From: Oscillospiraceae bacterium
GTDB lineage: Bacteria; Bacillota; Clostridia; Oscillospirales; Oscillospiraceae
DNA length: 9,041 nt
Reading direction: 5' to 3'
Assembly: GCA_017558545.1 (NCBI GenBank)
Contig: JAFYUG010000003.1
Span: 1 to 9,041 of the forward strand
In this document: positions 5,585 through 9,041 of the stretch, in pieces
How positions within the stretch are numbered: position 1 is the first letter of the stretch
How the letters are laid out: each line of letters starts with the position of its first letter
The notes under the pieces: generated by a model
The model's input: only the letters and a program-made list of their open reading frames with translations
The model's database searches: none
What the model was told of the DNA's origin: nothing
Made by a program: the position numbers and the translations under genes

Positions 5585-6274
5585 ATGTCCGACCATACCA
5601 TGAAGGTTATAGCAAAAATCCATAGCCCCTTTTCCACCAAGTTTGGCATACCCCGCCAAAGCGGAGTTGTGCCGGAAGTGCGCTCCACCATTGTTTTTGA
5701 GCCGGAATACAGAAACCCCGATGCCCTCAGAGGCATGGAGGGCTTCAGCCATCTTTGGCTTATATGGCAGTTTTCCGAGGCCGCCAGAGACACATGGTCT
5801 CCCACAGTGCGCCCTCCCAGACTTGGAGGCAATGTCCGCATGGGCGTTTTTGCCACCCGCTCCCCCTTCCGCCCCAATCCCATAGGCCTCAGCTGCGTGG
5901 AGATAGTGGCCATAGAGGAGCAGCCGGGGCTGGGCACAGTTATTGTGGTCTCCGGCGCTGACCTTATGGACGGCACTCCCATATATGACATCAAGCCCTA
6001 CACAGTTTATGCCGACTGCCACCCCGACGCCCGAAGCGGCTTTGCGGTGAGCTCATGGGAGAGGGAGCTTACTCTCAATTTCCCCGACCGGCTCAAGGAA
6101 AAGGTGGGCAATGAGGAGCTTCTCAGCGCCCTTTGCGGAGTGCTGAAAAATGACCCCCGCCCCAGCTATCACGCCGACCCCCAGCGAATTTACGGCATGG
6201 ACTTCGGCAAGCTGAATGTTAAATTCCGCGTGGAAAACAGCGTGCTTGAGGTTGTGGATATAAGCAGGACATAA
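5585..6274 (+). CDS. trmO: tRNA (N6-threonylcarbamoyladenosine-37-N6)-methyltransferase TrmO (TsaA/YaeB family)
   Basis: This 229-residue protein matches TrmO, which uses S-adenosylmethionine to methylate t6A at position 37 of tRNA-Thr, tuning decoding of ACY codons. Family motifs appear in order: GIPRQSGVV (21-29), FSHLWLIW (54-61), a long signature 75-101 containing RPPRLGGN, MGVFATRSPFRPNPIG, then DLMDGTPIYDIKPY (126-139) and the C-terminal DPRPSY (190-195). The length agrees with the E. coli protein (about 235). Two starts are possible: ATG at 5576 overlaps the upstream TGA but directly abuts the purines AAAGG (5571-5575), whereas ATG at 5585 has those purines about nine bases upstream. 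I prefer 5585; the choice changes only three residues. It is the last gene of the plus-strand run. Confidence 0.93.
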   Translation: MSDHTMKVIAKIHSPFSTKFGIPRQSGVVPEVRSTIVFEPEYRNPDALRGMEGFSHLWLIWQFSEAARDTWSPTVRPPRLGGNVRMGVFATRSPFRPNPIGLSCVEIVAIEEQPGLGTVIVVSGADLMDGTPIYDIKPYTVYADCHPDARSGFAVSSWERELTLNFPDRLKEKVGNEELLSALCGVLKNDPRPSYHADPQRIYGMDFGKLNVKFRVENSVLEVVDISRT

Positions 6275-6297
6275 ATGTTTCATTCTCAATTCGCTTT

Positions 6298-6313
6298 TGC
6301 AAGTTCCCTTGCA
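6298..6313. other. Small inverted repeat after trmO
   Basis: TGCAAG (6298-6303) and CTTGCA (6308-6313) form a perfect 6-bp stem with a TTCC loop, 23 bases after the trmO stop. No T-tract follows, so it is not a standard terminator. The rest of the spacer up to 6397 is AT-rich and I see no gene in it. Confidence 0.35.
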
Positions 6314-6397
6314 TAACTTCAATCAATTTAATGAGTTAAATCGCACAATTATACCCATAAATAAGCCACAAAGCTTTGTATAATAAAATGAAATCAC

Positions 6398-6426
6398 AAA
6401 AAAGAGGGCTTTGGCTCTCTTTTTTT
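6398..6426 (+). terminator. Intrinsic terminator after trmO
   Basis: A 12-bp stem pairs AAAAAAGAGGGC (6398-6409) with GCTCTCTTTTTT (6414-6425), with one G-U pair, around a TTTG loop; the right arm runs through a seven-T tract. It sits 124 bases after the trmO stop and just before the pyruvate carboxylase promoter. The A-tract on the left arm means it could also stop minus-strand transcripts. Confidence 0.85.
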
Positions 6427-6427
6427 C

Positions 6428-6456
6428 TTGTTTATTTGATTATTCGGTAATATAAT
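6428..6456 (+). promoter_or_regulatory. Promoter of pyruvate carboxylase
   Basis: TTGTTT (6428-6433) and a perfect TATAAT (6451-6456) are spaced exactly 17 bases apart. Transcription would begin near 6463, giving a leader of about 43 bases before the ATG at 6506. The promoter starts right behind the terminator T-tract, which marks pyc as an independent unit. Confidence 0.65.
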
Positions 6457-6457
6457 A

Positions 6458-6486
6458 TTGCAAAAACATACCCCTGCAACTTGCAA
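6458..6486. promoter_or_regulatory. TTGCAA palindromes at the pyc transcription start (candidate operator)
   Basis: The self-complementary hexamer TTGCAA occurs at 6458-6463 and 6481-6486, and TGCAACTTGCA (6475-6485) is an 11-base inverted repeat centred on one base. The cluster covers the predicted start point and early leader, where a repressor would act. The 5-base arms 6458-6462 and 6475-6479 could alternatively pair as RNA. No known regulator is recognised. Confidence 0.3.
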
Positions 6487-6505
6487 ATTGAGGGAGGAAA
6501 CTTTC

Positions 6506-9041
6506 ATGGAACTTAATCGCATCAAAAAAGTTTTGGTTGCAAACCGCGGCGAGATAGCAATACGCATTTTCCGTGCCTGCTATGACCTTGGGTTGCACAC
6601 AGTTGCCATGTATTCCACCGAGGATACTTACTCCAACTTCCGCACCCGTGCCGACGAGGCATATCTCATTGGCGAGGGCAAGACCCCTCTTGGCGCATAT
6701 CTGGATATCCCCGGCATTATTGACCTTGCCAAGCGCAGAGGTGTCAGCGCAATTCACCCCGGCTACGGTTTCCTCAGCGAAAACCCCGCCTTTGCAAAGG
6801 CCTGCGAGGATAACGGAATTCTCTTCATAGGCCCTCCCTCCGATATTCTTGGCAAAATGGGCGATAAGCTCTCCGCCAAGGCCATTGCCATAGACTGCGG
6901 CGTTCCCATTATCCCCGGCTGCACCGAGCCGCTGAGAGATGCCGGCGATGCCCTTGAAAAGGCTGAAAGCTTCGGCTATCCCGTTATTTTGAAGGCTGCC
7001 GCAGGCGGCGGCGGACGCGGTATGCGCCGCTGCGATAACGGCGAGGAAGTTCTCTCCGCCTTTGAGCTTGTTCGCGGCGAGGCCGAGAAGGCCTTCGGCT
7101 GCGGAGATATCTTCATGGAAAAGTTCCTTGTTGAGCCCAAGCACATTGAAGTTCAGATTCTTGCGGATAGCTACGGCAACGTTTGCCATCTGGGCGAGCG
7201 CGATTGCTCTTTGCAGCGCCGCTATCAGAAGGTTGTTGAGTATGCTCCCGCATGGAGCGTGCCTGCGGAAACTATCGAAAAGCTCCGCGCCGATGCCGTT
7301 AAGATAGCCAAGAGCGTTGGATATGTCAGCGCAGGTACTGTGGAGTTTTTGGTTGACAAAAACGGCGATCACTACTTCATAGAGATGAACCCCCGCATTC
7401 AGGTTGAGCACACCGTCACCGAAATGATAACCGGCATAGACATAGTCCGCGCCCAGATTCTCATTGCCGACGGCGAAAAGCTCTCCCACCCCGAAATCGG
7501 CATCAGCAAGCAGGAGGACGTCAGCTTCCGAGGCTACGCCATTCAGTGCCGCGTAACCACCGAGGATCCTGCCAACAACTTCGCCCCCGACAATGGCAAA
7601 ATCAGCTCCTACCGTTCCGGCGGCGGCTTCGGCGTCCGTCTGGACGGCGGTAATGCAGCCACCGGCACGGTCATCAGCCCCTACTATGATTCTTTGCTTG
7701 TTAAGGTAACCACCTGCGACCTTACCTTCCCCGCCACCTGCCGCAAGGCCATACGCGCCATCAACGAAACCCATGTTCGCGGCGTTAAGACCAACATCCC
7801 CTTCGTTACCAATATTCTCACTCATCCCGACTTTGTGGCAGGCAAATGCCACACCAAGTTCATCGACGAGACCCCTGAGCTTTTCGACATAACCGACTCC
7901 CGCGACCGCGCAACAAGAGTTCTCCGCTACATAGCCAATATTCAGGTTGCTAATCCCAAGGCCGAGCGCCACCAGTTTGACACTCCCCGTTTCCCCCGTC
8001 AGGAAGCCGCTCCCGGCTACGGTCTTAAGCAGATGCTGGACGAAAAGGGTCCCGATGCCGTTAAAAACTGGGTATTGGATCAGAAAAAGCTCCTTGTTAC
8101 CGACACCACCATGCGCGACGCTCACCAGAGCCTTCTCTCCACCCGCATGAGAAGCCGCGACATGATAAAGGCCGCCGAGGGCACTGCGGACATACTCCGC
8201 GACTGCTTCTCCCTTGAAATGTGGGGCGGCGCCACCTTTGACGTGGCCTACCGTTTCCTCCACGAATCTCCCTGGGAGCGCCTTGAGATGCTGAGGGAGA
8301 AAATCCCCAACATCCCCTTCCAGATGCTTCTGCGCGGCAGCAACCTCGTGGGCTATTCCAACTATCCCGATAACCTTGTCCGCGCCTTTGTTGAGGAAAG
8401 CGCCAAGCGCGGCATTGATGTTTTCCGCGTGTTCGACTCCCTCAACTGGATTCCCGGCATGGAAATTGCCATGGACGAGGTCCTCAGGCAGGGCAAGCTG
8501 CTGGAAGCCACCATGTGCTACACCGGCGACATTCTTGACCCCAAGCGCGACAAATACACCCTCAAATACTATGTGGATCTGGCCAAAAAGCTGGAAGAGC
8601 GCGGCGCACATCTCCTTTGCATCAAGGATATGTCCGGCCTGCTGAAGCCCTACGCCGCCAAAAAGCTCATCTCCACCCTCAAGCAGGAAGTTGGCCTGCC
8701 CATACACTTCCACACCCATGACACCACCGGCAATCAGGTGGCCAGCGTTCTCATGGCCGCCGAGGCAGGCGTGGACATTGTGGACGCCGCCGTTTCCAGT
8801 ATGTCCGGCCTCACCAGCCAGCCCTCTCTTGACGCCATTGTTGCCGCCCTTGAGGGCAGCGAGAGAGACACCGGATTGGAGCTGCGCCGCGTTCAGGAGC
8901 TGAGCAATTACTACGCCGACGTTCGCCTGCGCTACGAAAGCTTCGACCAGGGTCTCAAGACCTCCACCACGGATATTTCCCGCTACGAAATCCCCGGCGG
9001 TCAGTACACCAATCTCCAGCCTCAGGTTGCCTCCCTTGGTC
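6506..9041 (+). CDS. pyc: Pyruvate carboxylase, N-terminal 845 residues (gene continues past the right edge)
   Basis: The enzyme joins bicarbonate to pyruvate, using ATP and biotin, to give oxaloacetate in the cytoplasm. The biotin carboxylase domain comes first: VLVANRGEIAIR (9-20), the glycine-rich ATP-grasp loop KAAAGGGGRGMRR (163-175), ERDCSLQRRYQKVVE (231-245) and EMNPRIQVEHTVTE (293-306). The carboxyltransferase domain follows: TDTTMRDAHQSLL (532-544, metal ligand Asp533), LLRGSNLVGY (608-617), CYTGDILDP (671-679), CIKDMSG (705-711, Lys707 the likely carbamylated lysine) and HFHTHDTTG (734-742, metal ligands His736 and His738). Both domains lie in one chain, which distinguishes it from split biotin carboxylases and from oxaloacetate decarboxylase alpha subunits. 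Full proteins are about 1150 residues, so the C-terminal part with the biotin-carrying lysine lies beyond the window. AGGGAGG at 6491-6497 lies 8 bases before the ATG. The frame contains no stop from 6506 to the edge. Confidence 0.95.
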   Translation, partial: MELNRIKKVLVANRGEIAIRIFRACYDLGLHTVAMYSTEDTYSNFRTRADEAYLIGEGKTPLGAYLDIPGIIDLAKRRGVSAIHPGYGFLSENPAFAKACEDNGILFIGPPSDILGKMGDKLSAKAIAIDCGVPIIPGCTEPLRDAGDALEKAESFGYPVILKAAAGGGGRGMRRCDNGEEVLSAFELVRGEAEKAFGCGDIFMEKFLVEPKHIEVQILADSYGNVCHLGERDCSLQRRYQKVVEYAPAWSVPAETIEKLRADAVKIAKSVGYVSAGTVEFLVDKNGDHYFIEMNPRIQVEHTVTEMITGIDIVRAQILIADGEKLSHPEIGISKQEDVSFRGYAIQCRVTTEDPANNFAPDNGKISSYRSGGGFGVRLDGGNAATGTVISPYYDSLLVKVTTCDLTFPATCRKAIRAINETHVRGVKTNIPFVTNILTHPDFVAGKCHTKFIDETPELFDITDSRDRATRVLRYIANIQVANPKAERHQFDTPRFPRQEAAPGYGLKQMLDEKGPDAVKNWVLDQKKLLVTDTTMRDAHQSLLSTRMRSRDMIKAAEGTADILRDCFSLEMWGGATFDVAYRFLHESPWERLEMLREKIPNIPFQMLLRGSNLVGYSNYPDNLVRAFVEESAKRGIDVFRVFDSLNWIPGMEIAMDEVLRQGKLLEATMCYTGDILDPKRDKYTLKYYVDLAKKLEERGAHLLCIKDMSGLLKPYAAKKLISTLKQEVGLPIHFHTHDTTGNQVASVLMAAEAGVDIVDAAVSSMSGLTSQPSLDAIVAALEGSERDTGLELRRVQELSNYYADVRLRYESFDQGLKTSTTDISRYEIPGGQYTNLQPQVASLG

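Noticed and set aside
6379..6426. A promoter (TATAAT at 6379-6384) feeding an attenuator or small RNA ahead of pyc
   Set aside because: There is no -35 box at a suitable distance, and transcription would begin only a few bases before the terminator stem, leaving no room for an RNA gene or sensor. The TATAAT is likely chance in an AT-rich spacer.
6458..6505. A riboswitch in the pyc leader
   Set aside because: The leader is only about 43 bases, with at most one short stem. No known aptamer pattern and no second terminator are seen.
6440..8719. A 759-residue minus-strand open frame opposite pyruvate carboxylase
   Set aside because: It is strikingly long, but such frames arise opposite GC-rich genes with strong codon bias. 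The plus strand encodes all expected pyruvate carboxylase motifs, and the antisense product has none that I recognise.

Overview
The window reads as a chromosomal housekeeping segment of a Gram-positive anaerobe of the Clostridia (Bacillota), probably a gut lineage near the Oscillospirales. The evidence is strong AAGGAGG-type ribosome binding sites, moderately GC-rich genes separated by AT-rich spacers, a TetM-like GTPase carrying a C-terminal YacP/Rae1-type NYN domain (an architecture I associate with Clostridia), and short GC-rich hairpin repeats ending in CCCTAC that I recognise from such genomes. No phage, transposase, integrase, CRISPR array, tRNA or rRNA is visible. The taxonomic call is inference from style.

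Layout. Positions 1-187 hold no gene but contain three palindromic repeat elements. A single long minus-strand gene (2788 to 188) encodes an 866-residue translation-factor GTPase of the TetM/EF-G class fused to a NYN ribonuclease-like domain. A 147-base divergent intergenic region (2789-2935) carries an extended -10 promoter facing each way, and the Shine-Dalgarno of the GTPase gene appears to lie inside a small GAAA-capped hairpin. To the right is a plus-strand run that looks like one operon: flavin reductase-like protein (2936-3619), Nudix hydrolase (3641-4111), RluA-family pseudouridine synthase (4108-5028, stop-start overlap), a four-CxxC zinc-ribbon-like protein of unknown function (5130-5579) and the tRNA methyltransferase TrmO (5585-6274). 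Two more CCCTAC hairpin repeats sit in the one sizeable gap of this run (5040-5110). An intrinsic terminator (6398-6426) separates the run from a separate promoter (6428-6456) that drives pyruvate carboxylase. That gene starts at 6506 and is still open at the right edge.

How the genes relate. Several products touch translation or RNA: a ribosome-directed GTPase with a nuclease-like domain, a pseudouridine synthase and a tRNA t6A37 methyltransferase. The Nudix and flavin reductase proteins fit nucleotide-pool or redox upkeep. Pyruvate carboxylase is an independent central-metabolism unit that replenishes oxaloacetate.

The most interesting item is the GTPase-NYN fusion. It joins a module that by family enters the ribosomal A site to a module whose B. 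subtilis relative Rae1/YacP cuts mRNA in the A site. Its domain IV tip lacks the TetM Ser-Pro-Val motif used to displace tetracycline, so a plain 'tetracycline resistance' label would probably mislead.
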